Below, piece after piece: positions 1-13,757 of a stretch of 64,000 nucleotides of DNA (the first letter of the stretch is position 1; every line of letters starts with the position of its first letter). The notes beneath the pieces were generated by a model. The model was not told where the DNA came from and did not search any database. It saw only the letters and a list, made by a program, of their open reading frames with translations. The translations under genes were made by a program, and so were the position numbers. The stretch comes from Temnopleurus reevesii (Eukaryota; Echinodermata; Echinoidea; Temnopleuroida; Temnopleuridae): NCBI GenBank assembly GCA_036244855.1, contig BQKZ01000494.1:92562-156561 (forward strand). The letters are read 5' to 3'.

Positions 1-3000
1 GGCGAGGGATGTCGAATGGCGCGACAAGCGGTAAAGAAACGTCTCGTAGAAACGATCGAAACCCATTAAAAGAGGGTACGGAAATTCAAACATTTTCAAA
101 AGCAGTATGGGGCTTATTGGAATCAACGTTGAGCCTCCTATAATCATGGAATTCATCATAGTCATGTTACCGCATTACGACATGAATAACGCAAAATGCA
201 TAAAGATTTCCAGAAGATTTGCTACGACATAATAAATATACCGGTAAAGCAAAAATCCTGTAATTTCAGCTTATCGTCTGAGAACATTATTCAAATGATG
301 TCTAATGATAAATGTCATTTATTTCATGACTTATGCCAGTGGCATATGAAAATGAAGTCCAACTTGAAAGGAATAAGCATGAAGTTGTGATACGGTAAGA
401 TTCAGCGTATCCGATCCGTGAGATTAAGCGTATCCTACATGGAAATCGAAATCAAACTCACAATAATCCTGATAGTGTTGCACGAATCAAATCACAAAAA
501 GTGCTGACAGATCACCCTGCAGTAGGAAATCACTTGGGAGGAGGACTGAATTCAGGCCTGAGGACATCGAGAATCATATATTCCGATTTTCTCGCAGGAG
601 GGAAGATGATGGAAGGCAACTCAGACAAAAGGGGATGTACTTACATCAAGTTATGACAGGCTGAACTCACGCGGAGAATATTTCCTTCCCTTCACGTGTT
701 CATTTGTCAGTTAAAAGTCATTTAGGACAGAGCAGAGAGATAAATCATGAACCACGAAAGGTTTTCATCTTTGGCCACCTTCCTGATTTTTTACGATCAA
801 TCGCATGCATAATGCAAGAAAATAATGACAGTCCATTATACCAACGACGCAGGGTATGACCTGAGGCTATCTATAACGAATATGCTCCCGTAACTGCTCA
901 GCTTTCTGTGCATGTCGTGTAGAAAAACAAGTTATGCACGCTATGAAGATATCGAGAAAAAAACAATGCTGTGATCACTGACTGGGCAACCCTACTGAAA
1001 TAAAACAAATAAATGAATAAGTCTCTTGCATCCTTAATAGTCACACCACCTTTAATCTACAGAATCAGCGGGAATTAACCGTTAACTATTCTTATATCGT
1101 TTAAGAATTTCCAAAGTTCGCGTCACATTTGGTACGGAATTCGATATTTCACATATTTTTTAAATAAACTGCCGCTTGAGTACTTAGAAGGGCATTTGGC
1201 CCTGTCTCTTGCATATGTATTTTTTTTTTACTTCTTGCATATGAATTTTGGGGTGAATTGATGGTTGAATCAGAGAGGTTTTGTTGAATTAAGCTCAAAT
1301 GCACATTCATTATAGACTTGTATAATGCTGATTGCGTTCAGAATTATCTTGAATGCATTCACAATAACATAATATTTAGATTTGAATGCTAACCATAATA
1401 GGTCCAACGTCAAGGTAAAAGATCCCTTGAATTAATTTAGAACGTTTCAGAAATGGTTTGTGCAGAATACGGTTACATTTTTTTAAATCCAAACCTTTAC
1501 ATGAACATCTTCTGTTTGGATATTTCTACATCAGCGTTATCGGCCATGAAGTATTCCAAGCAACTTTATGACATGCCCCATCACTCCAGAAAATAATACT
1601 GATTTGGAATTCATTCAAAAACACATGGATTGTTAATGAGGATGTGGGAACTTTAAAGCACAATCATGTTGCCGGGCTGATGTTTCAAACATAGAATGAA
1701 TAAAAAACGACTGAAATATATTCTTTGGTGCTATACCACATAATTTCTTAATCCTTTCGCGCAATAAATGACCATCATTCTTTTTTAAGGTCTTAAACTT
1801 GAGAACATGACCCCGACAAAAAACTTGGTGAAAACCGGCTTTAGTGTCATTTCCTATAAATAAATAATTTATATAGTAAAAAGATTGGTGGAAATCACAC
1901 CAATTCTAAGACAAATAGCATTAATAATTGTCTGTATTTATCACATGGCAACCAACATCATCATTTGATACTCGGAATTGTTTGCTATCGCTATTCTGAA
2001 ATGTATTTGCTATCCTACTACACACGCTCTCATGACTTGTAAATGAGTTTGCGTCGTTCACAGGGATTACGGTAGCTGAGCTAGATAATTTATCACTCAA
2101 TCAATCTGTCACTGGATATAATCCACAGGATTTACCTCTCGCTCATGTGTTAACATAATTATTAACAAAGCATTTCACATGCTATTAGGAATAATGCAGG
2201 AAGTATTTTAATGAAAACAGTTTGGGGAAAAATGGAATCAAACGGCAAATAACCCACATAGCTTTGCCGAAAGGGGAGCCCTATAGCTGAAGAAAAAATT
2301 GAAGTAAAACGCTTGCTTGAATGGTAAAAAGAAGAAGTGTAGAAATATGAAGACACCAGAATATCGTCTCAGATCTTATCACTCAAGTATTCTCATTTCC
2401 ACTGTTGCAGACAAAAAGGAAGTTTGATAACGGAACTAAAACTTATCGGAAGGGCGACACATTGACGTCACCCCAAAAGTCAGGTAAGCATTGTGACGTC
2501 CTCGTTGTGCGAGCGATGTCGTCACAAGGTGTGCTAAGTGCTGTGAGCTGCGATTCAAAAAGAATTTTGGGCACTTTTTTTTTTTGGATTTGCCTAATAT
2601 TACATCCGGCTATGTTCAGAATACCTGTATTATTCTAATATGTTTGACAATTGTTCCATATATTTACCAAAATTTCACGGGCTTGGATTTTACGTGTCTT
2701 TTGTTTTCTTGTTCATAAAATCGTATAACTTACGATCTTTCAATGATCTTATTTCCCCAAATTTATGTCGCTCCAATTTCCGGCAGACGCGATTAAGATG
2801 TAATCCAGAACTAATTACATGTACTTTTAATAAATATCCATTTGCATTCTTATCGCTATTCAGTACATGGAACCGTCGACTTTATACATGTCTACTGCTC
2901 TTTGATGTCAAATAATGAAAGTTCATATTCCTGTCAAACGCAATTTAGACAAATCTACCGCTTGGGCAAAATATCTGCAATAATGGATTTGTATAATCAG

Positions 3001-6000
3001 ATAGTAATAGTAAATACTTATCCCGGGCTGTTTGAAGAGATTATGCGTCCATTTGTTCGGGGTTTTCTCTTTTAAGTATGTTTGTTTGCGGAGACCATAT
3101 CGTATTGATTTCATCAGTGCAGATTAGAGTGATATTAAAGCATGTGCTTTTTGTGCGTGGGCGCTCTCTTAATTTTGACGTATATGCCATCTAAACTTCA
3201 ATGCTTTTCATAAAGTATATTGACACAAAACATAGGTCATTTTATATTTCTTTTATTTCAATGAAATATGATGTAACTATTTGAAATGCCAAATTCGGCG
3301 ATCAACTATTACGGTGTAACAATTCTAAATTTCTGGAAAGTGATTTGTTAAAATAATAAGAAATGCGTAATTCCATTGGCATTTTTCTTCCAGCGCAAAT
3401 CACGCAACAACGCAAATACTAATCAGCAAACAACTTTTAGAAAAATGATTTAGAAAAATGCATAATGGTTAAATGCATCACTCACTTTTAAGCAGATTTC
3501 CGTGAAGAATAAATTATAAGAATAAATTATGTCAGATTTTTTTGATAGATTACAATGATCGATTCTAAATGCCATTTCCCTCTCCTTCGCTTTGAAGAAT
3601 AATCTCCCTTCAACGAAAATGGATTCGATACAATCGCGTGACATTGCTTATCTGTACTTAGTACAGTGTCAACCTTAATGATTTAATTTGATGTATCATC
3701 TCCTCTTCGTAGAAAGGACTATAGTTCGTATATACTTGTCAAGCAGACAATAATGGATATTATTGATGACTTGATTACCTTTTCTGGAACAGAGTCAATG
3801 GTAGACTTCCAATAAATAGTATCATTTTCTCGAATTATCTGACAAAGAGAACAAAAACCACAAATTACAGACCTTATAAAATAGCTTGCTTGCAATGTCA
3901 GACTGTTATAGTTCCCAAATATAGTATTCTTGGAATGTTCGTGATGGGATTACTTACTTTATAACGAGATTGAGAAAGAAGTTTCAAGTTCATGCACAAC
4001 TTTGAAAAGTAATTGTGAATTAGATGGCAAACAGGACGGGGCAGAGTATTCAAGTTTCATTCAAACATTCACAATAGCTATTATTATAGAAACACACATA
4101 CAGAAGAAATTTCCCTCCCTCTTATTCCGCGAAGAAATATCGAACAGGTGTTGTACCTGCTCGGTGAACGAGCTATTACTATATTCATGACTCTATTGTG
4201 ATGTCTTGAATGGTGATGTCTTGAATGGAGTTGTTTAGTTTGTCGTAGTACTTTGTCCCTTCTGCTCCCAGTGCCAAGCATTGAGTTCGAATCGCATTGT
4301 AACGTGCTGATAGTCTTCGATCTACCGTAGATATGAACCTCTTATTATCCTTCAAAATCGAGCGGTAAGATTATGTTACGGTGCCCCTTTTAGAGCTCAT
4401 CAATTTTTACCACACTGAAATTTCTTCAATTAACAGACATTCTTCTCCAAAATACATTACTTCTCATGTTAAAAAAATATCATTTGACATCAATTTCATT
4501 TACAAACTGTTTCCATTTCGGATATGCATTTCATAAATACAATAAGGAAAAGCGATTAATATTTACCCAAATTGACAAATACTATTATGATTAAAAAAAA
4601 AATAATCAGAATGATATCAATGACCAGTAAAATGGAACTCGCTCCCTACAAATGTAAAAGACGTAAAACGCAATCATCAGAGTGATATTAATTAGCATAT
4701 GATGAAAAAACTAGAAAGAAATGTCCACCATATAGCGTGTACAAAGATTGCGTAGGCACAATCAAGAAAATCACCACTTATTATGTAATATTGTGCAAGG
4801 CTTCAACGTTTTCAGAGTGGTTCAGCACTTTTTTTTTGTTCGTGTTCAACTCCATACGAATCATCAATTTGTAATTTGTTTAGCTAGGCACTTAAAGCCA
4901 TTGTTTCACATTGTTTTCATTTAAAACAAATTCTCAACTGCCCGATGATAGAGGTTATCTGAAAGATTGATGGTGCATGTAGACTAAACTGGGAAAATAC
5001 CAGGCTTTAAAATCACCGTTTAGTGCTTTAAACAAACGAAAATGTAAAACGTCGCCTCCATAGGCTTTGTACTGGACTTAATGCGTGGGTCCTACGCTTT
5101 AATTCAATGTTCATAGATATCTTGATAGTGCATGTATAACGTTCTTTATTTTTGCATCCAGTGTTGATTTTTCATCTATCTGAATATATTTAGATAGGAC
5201 AGACAGCTTGGTTTGTGAATTTCTTAAATTGTGCAACCGCAATGTTAAACAGTGTCTTTAAATATAAAGTGAGTCTACTCTGTTGCATTGGTGAAGACAA
5301 GAGTCTGAGTCTAATCAACCCCATTAGCTGCTGCTTCACGCATCCCTGCAACAAAACGCTTAATGTAATCATTCTTTACCCCATGGATCTATCTGTCCCT
5401 TGGAATATTTCTTCTCAATGCTTTGATGACATTTACCAAAAATAAACCTTGTCGATTTTGGTTATGCAGATTAAGAAACAAGCAGTGCACACTTGAACTC
5501 TAAAAAAGAAAAACAAGCGAGGCGAATGGGGCAATGTTATATGGTCTTGTGGCCTTCTCCTAGCGTTCAAAACTGTGCTCTCACTCTCACGACATGAAAA
5601 TATGACATAATAATTATATACGTTAAATAGCAAATCTCTATGGGAAAGGTCGTAACGATGGTTCCTAAAATATAATCACCCAGCAGAAATAGACCATGAT
5701 ATTGAAATCTTAATATCAATCTATCAATAATTTTGTATTCATAACACCTCAGAAGGTGGAGGCCCAGCAAAATTGTCTTTAAAGGCATTGTGTGACATTG
5801 TTTTCGTTCCATAAAATTCCATATGCGGTACTAAATGGTACATAAATGGTTGATGGCGTACATGAAATAAGATGTCAAAATATTAAGCTTCAAAATCAAC
5901 GTTTATCGCTCCAAAAAATTAAAAATATGACTTATATCATTAGCCACATTATGCAGGAATAAAGTGCCTGTAGTATTTTGCAAAGTTTACCCAGCACATT

Positions 6001-9000
6001 GACTCCTGAATTTTGTAATTTCCATAGACTTTTTTTTCTGCAGGGACTACCCAGTTCCGGTAAGCAATTGGTAAAGATAATTATCAAACTTGTGTTTTAA
6101 TTTTGCGTTTCTACCATAACTTGGACATATTCTAACCAATAGTTGTGTGATCAATATGTAGCCTTGTATTGGGTGTCCTTTTGTTCAATGTTTTTTTAAG
6201 TGGATGTGATCTTAGATATACATAGACGGAAAAAAACATTGGCTGAGTAATGATCTTCGCCATGATGATGCTGGGATAGGGAAAAGTGCTCTGCGTCAGT
6301 TCTCATCATAATTTCATTATTTCACACAGTCCCGGGCTAAGTTAATGGTGAGGACACTGAACGGGATCGACATGAAGTAGACCGATAAAACGATGATGAA
6401 ATATTCAATAATTCCCAAAGGCAATGATGGTGGATTCTTAAAAGTGAAAAAAGAATGGCAAAAGCATGCATAAGTTATTGTAAACGATGTTTTCAATCAC
6501 TGGTTTGATTCGTTCTTCGTCATCGTAAATCTTAACTGCGTGTGATAGTTTGAACAAGTAAATCGCGCTGCTTTTAAAAATCTCGGTTGTTCCAGGATAG
6601 ATAGAAAACATTTTAGTTCTTAAACGTTTTGATAATTGCATGCGTATAATCCATTTAACAAGATTATATTCGCTTAAAATTTCTTGTTGACATTACATCA
6701 GATTTTACTAGTACCTTTTCGAGCTTTGTCGCACATTGCACCTTTTCGTGAAGATTTGCATCGTTTGTATACATTTTTTCTTGTGTATAAAAGAACAGTG
6801 AAATCGTAATAAAACGCTATATTCACACTCAGTAAGCACATATACCTCATTATCCAATACAAATTTTTAAAAAGAGATGCTATAGAAATGAAATGTTTCT
6901 TTGAAACTTAAAAATTACCATCCCTGAAAACACTGGGAGGTCAAAATATAACACTGATTTATTAAATATACAAAAATATCTAGTCGAATTGAACTTACGT
7001 TCAATGTTTGTAAATATTGGATCATATCAATATTAGGATAAACGTTTTGGAAGTAACTAATTTCGGACAGGCTTCGCCCCTTAAAATACAATTCCATCCT
7101 CATAAATACTCTTAAAATCATCCATACAGATTGGCATTTGTAAAAATAGATTTGAACGATCTTGTTCTCCAAGTTTTCCATGACAACTCCGTTTCCATGT
7201 CTTGAAGAACAATGCCATCGAATGTAAAGGAATATTTTGCAACGAATCTGAAGAAAAGCCACTCCATTCCATGATAGAAAAAAAATAACCTATGAATCTG
7301 TATCATCAAGTCACGATTCGTAAACACAATATTAAAGAATATATAAATTGCGTACTCGCAACAATTTCGTTCAAAAATCATTAACTGAAAAGAGTATTAA
7401 AAGGTTAATCTTTAGATTATGTGCCATTGATTTCTCTAGTCAATAGGATCCCAAGCACAACAGAGGTTGTCATTCATTTCAGAAATATGGCTTAATTTTG
7501 GCCCGAAATAATGGTATCCTCAAAGCGATCTTTAATATTTAATGAAGTGAAAGCCAGACGGGCTTTATTGTCCGCTGGGGGTCTGTTAAGGGTAATACCG
7601 GCTCCATTGTACCCTAAATCCTCAGGCAAATAGCAGCAAAGAGGCTCTGAAACTAAATCCCATTTTCACCTGTCTCCGAGAAGGGAAACATGGGAAAATT
7701 GAAGCGCTTGGATAAAATATCGGTTTCGGTATCTAATGCACATCGACAGAACCGAATTCAACATCGAAAGGGAGATTTCTCTGATAAAGCATGATTCCTG
7801 TAGGCTGCGTTAGCACTCTTCTTTAGGTTTTGCCTCACGACTAATGACTAAGGTAGGACGTTTCATGGGAAGAGTACAGATAATAAGAATATAGCACCCT
7901 TTGGCGTAGACGTTATTATAGAAACTAGGACTCTATGTCCCTAAGGGTATCATCTCATTGTTATCGTTATGATTTCGTCAGTACTACAACGCAAAGAAAC
8001 ATATAGAAACAGGTGAAAATTGTACAAATGAAGAAAAAAAATGGATAATTGAAAAAGGTTCGAGAGGTCAGTTACATTATGAGGGCGTATCTGGAAACCC
8101 AATACTTGTAATTTCCTCGCGGGTGCCAAAATAAAAGCACCATGGATACATTATCTGGAAGCAAAGGTTAAAGCTGTATTATTTTCATTTGGGTATTATG
8201 TTGTTCCGGTTATAACAACAAAGATGGGGCCTTTTTTCGTCACGGGTTTGCGATTTAGCCAACAATACTTGCTTTTAGATGATGCAGGTACGTCATATCG
8301 TAAGAAAATATTTCCCATCTTTGACGTTTGAGTGAATGGCGATCATTTCCTGTTAACCCGAGTCCCTTCTCTGAAAGGAAAATGAATATGAGTGTCATCA
8401 CTTTTCATTATTGACAGGTAAATCGTATGACATTGCAAATATTTCTGAATGTCAGAGGACAATGAAGAGTCCAACGGCGGCTAATATCCAAAGCCATACT
8501 CTTACTGCCACTATCAAGGCAAACGCAACGTTGCAATCGGCAAATAGACCATAATTTCTTTCACAATAAAATGAATCTTCATTTTTCCTAGCGGTTCGTC
8601 CGTAATTATTGCGCGGTGAATTCTTTCCCCGTGCCGGTCGGGCCGAGTTATAAGAGCTTGAGTAATTATCAAGCTTTTCCTCTATCTAATATGACCTCCA
8701 CATGACAGTCCTATTGCACTTTTTTTTTGAAGATGGCTGGGCGGAAGTGAGCTTGTTTTTTGTTCATGCGATACCTCATCAGATACACTTATGCTCTGCC
8801 TGAGAGGGGGGGGGGGGAGATTATGAAAATTGTCGAAATACTCTCCCGCGTCTATAAAAAATACTCGGCTTTACATTGTCCTGTCAAATTACACTGATTC
8901 AAATTATACAGAAAAATGCTGTACGTCAGCATCTTAATATTTTTTTTCGCCATGTCATCGCCTAATGTTGTTATTCTTGTTAAAACCATACATAGTTAAT

Positions 9001-11672
9001 ATAACCATTCAAGAAGCTATTTTCATAAATTATCTCATGTGTTTTCAGAAAATGCAATTTGTATCCGAACCAAATAAATGAAATGTTCTGCCGGTATAAC
9101 AATATCCTTTCAAGTACAGACACAAACACTTACTCCTATATGAACAATTCCTTGAAATTGGCACATGGAAATCGTACATCGGCATAGAGATGACAGATTC
9201 TCCAAATTGGGACCGACTCCAAATGATAAGGGAAACGAGACATAACCTAGCTGTTCTACCATCTGTCAATGGATCCAGATTGAGATTATTTGACGGAAAA
9301 CGTGAATTGGAAGGGTTGTGGTTTACGAGCTTCGAGATACCCCGTCCACGAGAGCAATCTCTCTTATCGGAGCACGTCTCATTTTTATCCTCAATTACTC
9401 TAAGAGATTGATCATGTACCCGGTGCTCGGCCCTTCCCATCCCATGTATTCCGCTCCAAATGACAACATATGACCATTTCCATGATTGCAGAAGAGGAGT
9501 AGTTTACAGATGCCAAAAGAATTCTGAAGCGATCCCTTTTTTCTTTGAGTTTATACTTCAAAGGAAGAAACGTCTACAATTTTCTGATTGTCTTATTCCA
9601 AAGTATAAGGATGTATGATATGGATATGAGATATTTTGTACAGCTTGCTCTCGGTATCAATGTGAAACAGGAGAACAAGTGATATTTTATGAAATGACAC
9701 TTTACATAAACATATCATCATTACTCCTTTTTTCAAAGTGGAAACAGAGGGCAAATAATGTTGACTTGTTACATGTTCCTATCTAGTGTGGAGTGCAGAG
9801 TGATAAAAACAAACCAGTAATCGGCAGAAATTAATTTAGTATAGCTTTTACTTATACAAAAAAAATGAATACATCTGCATAAAATAATCTAGAAAGCTTA
9901 TTGAAATAAACTTTACACCTTTATTTATTATAGATTCAGATTGTAGGAGGCATGATTGAAATTTCCTGCAGTTACTATCTGTAGTAGATGTGAACATACT
10001 CAATTCACTGAACGACAAACGCATGCCTGTGAATTTGTAGGAATCAAATCGAAAATGGATAAATATGAAGAGAAATAATCCAGAAAGTTATTGAAACAGT
10101 TACTTTTAGCTTTCTTAACAGAGCAATAGATATCGATAGTAATGTACGTATACTCAACTCATTACAGAAAGAAGAATCGGCAGAAATAAATGTGGCATAA
10201 AAGTAAATTCATCATGAAAAAGTTATTTAAATCGTCGATTTTACCTGTTTCCCGCTAAAAGTCTCGATTGTAGAGACGATTTGTCTTAAGTTGCATGTTC
10301 CTGTCTCTTGTTGATGTATATATACCAAACTTATGATAACTATATAGACGCATTCAAGTAATTGGACAAAAATAATCCAATGTTGCATCCGCTCAAAAAA
10401 AAATGTACGAAATGACATGACACTGTCCATAAATTCTTTTCTATAATTCACCTGTAAATTCCACAACAAATGAATTGTGCCCATTTAGGTACTGCGATCA
10501 AAAAATGGGATTCCCTGGTTAATGCGTATAGGGTATGTATAGTGAATCCCAAACCCTAATGGTCTGTTTCCTCAACATTTTTATTTTAGTTTCTTATACA
10601 CTGTATTTTACCCGAATCCGCCCCAGCCAAGGTGGGTTGGTGGGGCGGTTGTCATGATATTTGATCAAAACAATAAATATGCATAAAAATAACAACAAAT
10701 TAATACTTTTTGTGTGTTTGCACTAGAAGAAAAGAGAAAGAGGGGTCAACCTTTAGTAAACGTCACCACCTGTATGTCATGACTGGGGGCTCGAACCTGA
10801 AGCAGGAACCACCCAATATCCATTTGCTGATCAACAAAGTACGCTATATGACTGACTTGTGGAGGACCTTTAAATACAAAGTTGAGAAAAATCGGTCATG
10901 ACCAGCCAGGGTAGAGATGTGGTTCGTTAATTTTTTAGGAATCCTTTACAGACCATTGCTTTAATCTAATCAGAAGACACAGGATGATACAAGATACGCT
11001 ATTGTTCGGCACGTTGACCTACTTTAATGAAAAAGGAAAACGGGATTTAACAGTATCTTCTTTCAGACGCGTGGTAAATCTCCAAGATAAAACCCGCTTT
11101 ACTCCCTTTCTTTCCTTTCGGCCAGTACCCCCAATCAATCTTTTGGTAGAGAAAGCATGTTACAGTTGGCAATGGGATGACTTTATCTACTCCATTACAA
11201 TACAAACGAGGTAAAACTGTTTTCTGCGTCCCCGGAAAATCAATTTCCTTGGTGGAGAGAGTGAGTTGTATCTCAATCTATTGGTGAAACTTAATCGGAT
11301 CTGGAGGTTTTTGGCTGTTTCCTTGCTGTTTGCGATCAATCAGAAACTAGCCGCGCTTTTTGCACCATTTCCTAAGAACATCCGTAACATTTATTTCAAA
11401 GGTTTCTCAGTGGTTTTATGGAATGAGCGTGGTCGCCATTCACTAGAGATAAATGGTAGGACGATTCAAATATGATTGACATTACCAATGCTAGTATAGT
11501 TGAAATGAAGTCATAACAGTGGGTGAAGGAAGTGTCCTGTTGGTTTAGATAAGTAAAAATGTGATTTCTGAATCTTGAATTGCGTATTATTATTCAATCA
11601 CATTGACAAACATTATATCTCTCACAAATATCATATCTTACGTCACTTCACATTAATGATAAGTCAGCAACT
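1..11672. other. Non-coding region, no supported gene
   Basis: I see no recognisable exon, RNA gene or complete transposon here. Open frames are short, lie in all six frames and resemble no family I know. The longest, 131 codons on the minus strand at 9045-9440, overlaps an equally plausible plus-strand frame and has no splice or start context that favours it. A G homopolymer lies at 8806-8817. A GC-rich hairpin-like sequence (CCGCCCCA ... TGGGGCGG) lies near 10620-10650. The region could be intergenic, or an intron or 5' flank of the peptide gene, whose upstream untranslated exon was not located. Confidence 0.5.
4198..4227. repeat. 15-bp direct tandem duplication
   Basis: The 15-base unit GTGATGTCTTGAATG occurs twice with no spacer. 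It is a small local slippage duplication with no evident function. Confidence 0.85.
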
Positions 11673-13755
11673 AAAACTTCCGGATTCCTTTAAGCTTCTC
11701 TTCAGCTCACATAATAATGGCAACCAACACAGAAAGGACAGCATAAGTCTTTCAATCAAGTGCAACATTATTAGAATATTAACTAATGTTGAAATCAAAT
11801 CCAAACGCAACATTACCAGTATTATAATGAGCCGTAATAGTTTACCATGAAAAACTCTTATTGTGAGAATTACCTTGGACAAAATTTTAAGATGTGCTGA
11901 CGTAATCTAAAGTTTTTTTCTCTCTTTTTTGAAGGGGTAGGATGGGGGCGCCGAAAATACAGAAAATGTTAAAGCTTTTAGTTCGAATAGAGTACTCATG
12001 ATTAATTTCGTATTGCGCAAAATAAATAAATGGGATTACTCCCGGTCAAAATTTTCTATTTGATGATTTCTGGTTCTTTTAAGACGTCGAATATAGATGA
12101 TATAATAATGAAAGTGCGTGAAATATCTCAAGGACTTGGAAGTAATAACTTTTTAAAAAATGAAAAGCTTTCTTTTAGTCCCTCCTTATCCACGAGATTT
12201 CTTGAAAGGTCAGAAATATCTCTCTTTAAAACCGTCTAATTCAATTTCAATTACTTTCCAGAAAGTTTTGGCTGGCTCCCTATATCCTTGTTTCAATTAT
12301 TGGTAGAAACCCTTCTGCTGATAGATGAAATTGCTTCGTCTCTGCGTCAAGAAGAAAAATATATAGCCCACGAGTTTGTTTAGATGTGCTACGAAGTACA
12401 TCATTTCATCGACATAAAACCGTTGTATGATTATTCTTGAGATCATGTGTTCGTTAATGTGAGATTTGTGAAAATATAACCGACTTTTCCATTTGCTTGA
12501 TTCGTTTTTAATAAATTGTTCGTGGTGGATCCTCAAAGTCAGGATATACGTGGGAAAATCCATTACCGCTTTTATATCCTGTGCAGACTTGGCTAGATTA
12601 CGTAGGTCTAGAAAGAAATGAGACAGTGGAATATCAGACGGGGGTCTAATTTTAAATCTAATCTAAAAGTTTAAGTTTTTGTTTTAGATATATTATAAAA
12701 AGTAGAAATGATCAAGTAATGATTGAAAAATGATTTTGTGTTGATAGGTTAAGTGCTACAGCAATGCATATCCACACATTGCCTATTAAAAGGGGACATT
12801 TTGAGGATTAAAAGTGGAAATCGTTGAGGGGTAAAATTCTACCAGCGAAACATACTGACTGTAAAATTATTGGTTAAAATGTGTTTAATGTGTGGTCGGA
12901 ATTTGGGCAGATTTAAACCAATAGATATGTAAAATACGTTTGACTTATGGTATGATTATGCAATTTCACCATAAGTTAGATTTGGTCCCACAAATGTGTG
13001 AACAGTATGTTGTCCAGTGTTGGATAAAATGTTGTCAATTTTCTTTAGAAGAGTGTAAAAAAAGAAACAGAGAGAGTTAAGGCTGTATCGGAAGAATGTT
13101 ACGACATTCAAACAAACGAAAAAAAAGGATTAACAACGACAATCAGTAAATCAATAATAGCGTTGTGATGTGTTGTAGGGATAAACTATAGTGGCAGGAA
13201 TATAAATGTATGTGGGATACGGGAACATTAAGGAATTGCAATTCATGCCATTTGTCATCTGTCGTAATCGTAACAGAGTAACATGGTGTATGTCATTACG
13301 GCGTCAGACTCTAAATCTGCCAATATTCATAATTCTGCTATCACCATGACAACACAAGATACGCCCTATCGTATTTCTCTTTCCAGGACGCCCGCCGTAA
13401 TGTTTTTCAAAAATCTGAATTTCAAAATGACATTTCGGTGACCGGAAAATGGATCAATTACTTAGGCCTCCTTCTTCAATTTCAGCGTTGTAAAGCAGTA
13501 TATCTTCCACTATAGTTGCTTCAGGAAATGGAATTGACTTCAGAAAGCTAATGGTTGTGATATTACACGTTTATGATGACAAATATATCAAATCGTTGAA
13601 GACATCACGGCGTACTTCAAATTCTTTCAATTGACAAGGGACCTCCCTCGGTACAGGCTCAGTCATTCGAATGAAACTAGGCAACGTATTTAAAACTCAT
13701 AAAAACAAATCATCGCAAATAGCGAACACAAAAAATGTCCAGGGACAAATAAATT
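11673..13755. repeat. 2.08-kb direct duplication, copy 1
   Basis: This segment is repeated almost base for base at 13758-15837. I found only isolated differences: C/G near 11909, G/A near 12905, T/A near 13226, two substitutions and a 3-base indel near 13650-13670. That is roughly 99.7% identity by eye. The segment has no recognisable coding content; the open frames at 12030-12239 and 12297-12563 simply recur in the second copy. The unique sequence to the left runs straight into it. Allelic copies assembled in tandem explain it at least as well as a real recent duplication. Confidence 0.95.
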
Positions 13756-13757
13756 CN

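Noticed and set aside
2463..2470. Full CRE palindrome TGACGTCA
   Set aside because: One 8-base match is expected about once in 65 kb and no promoter is identified nearby.
9045..9440. 131-codon minus-strand ORF
   Set aside because: No similarity that I recognise, no splice or start context, and an overlapping 73-codon plus frame is equally open; compatible with chance.
10770..10800. Minus-strand B-box-like GGTTCGAGCCCCC as a SINE or tRNA
   Set aside because: The B box is good, but no convincing A box lies at a suitable distance upstream.
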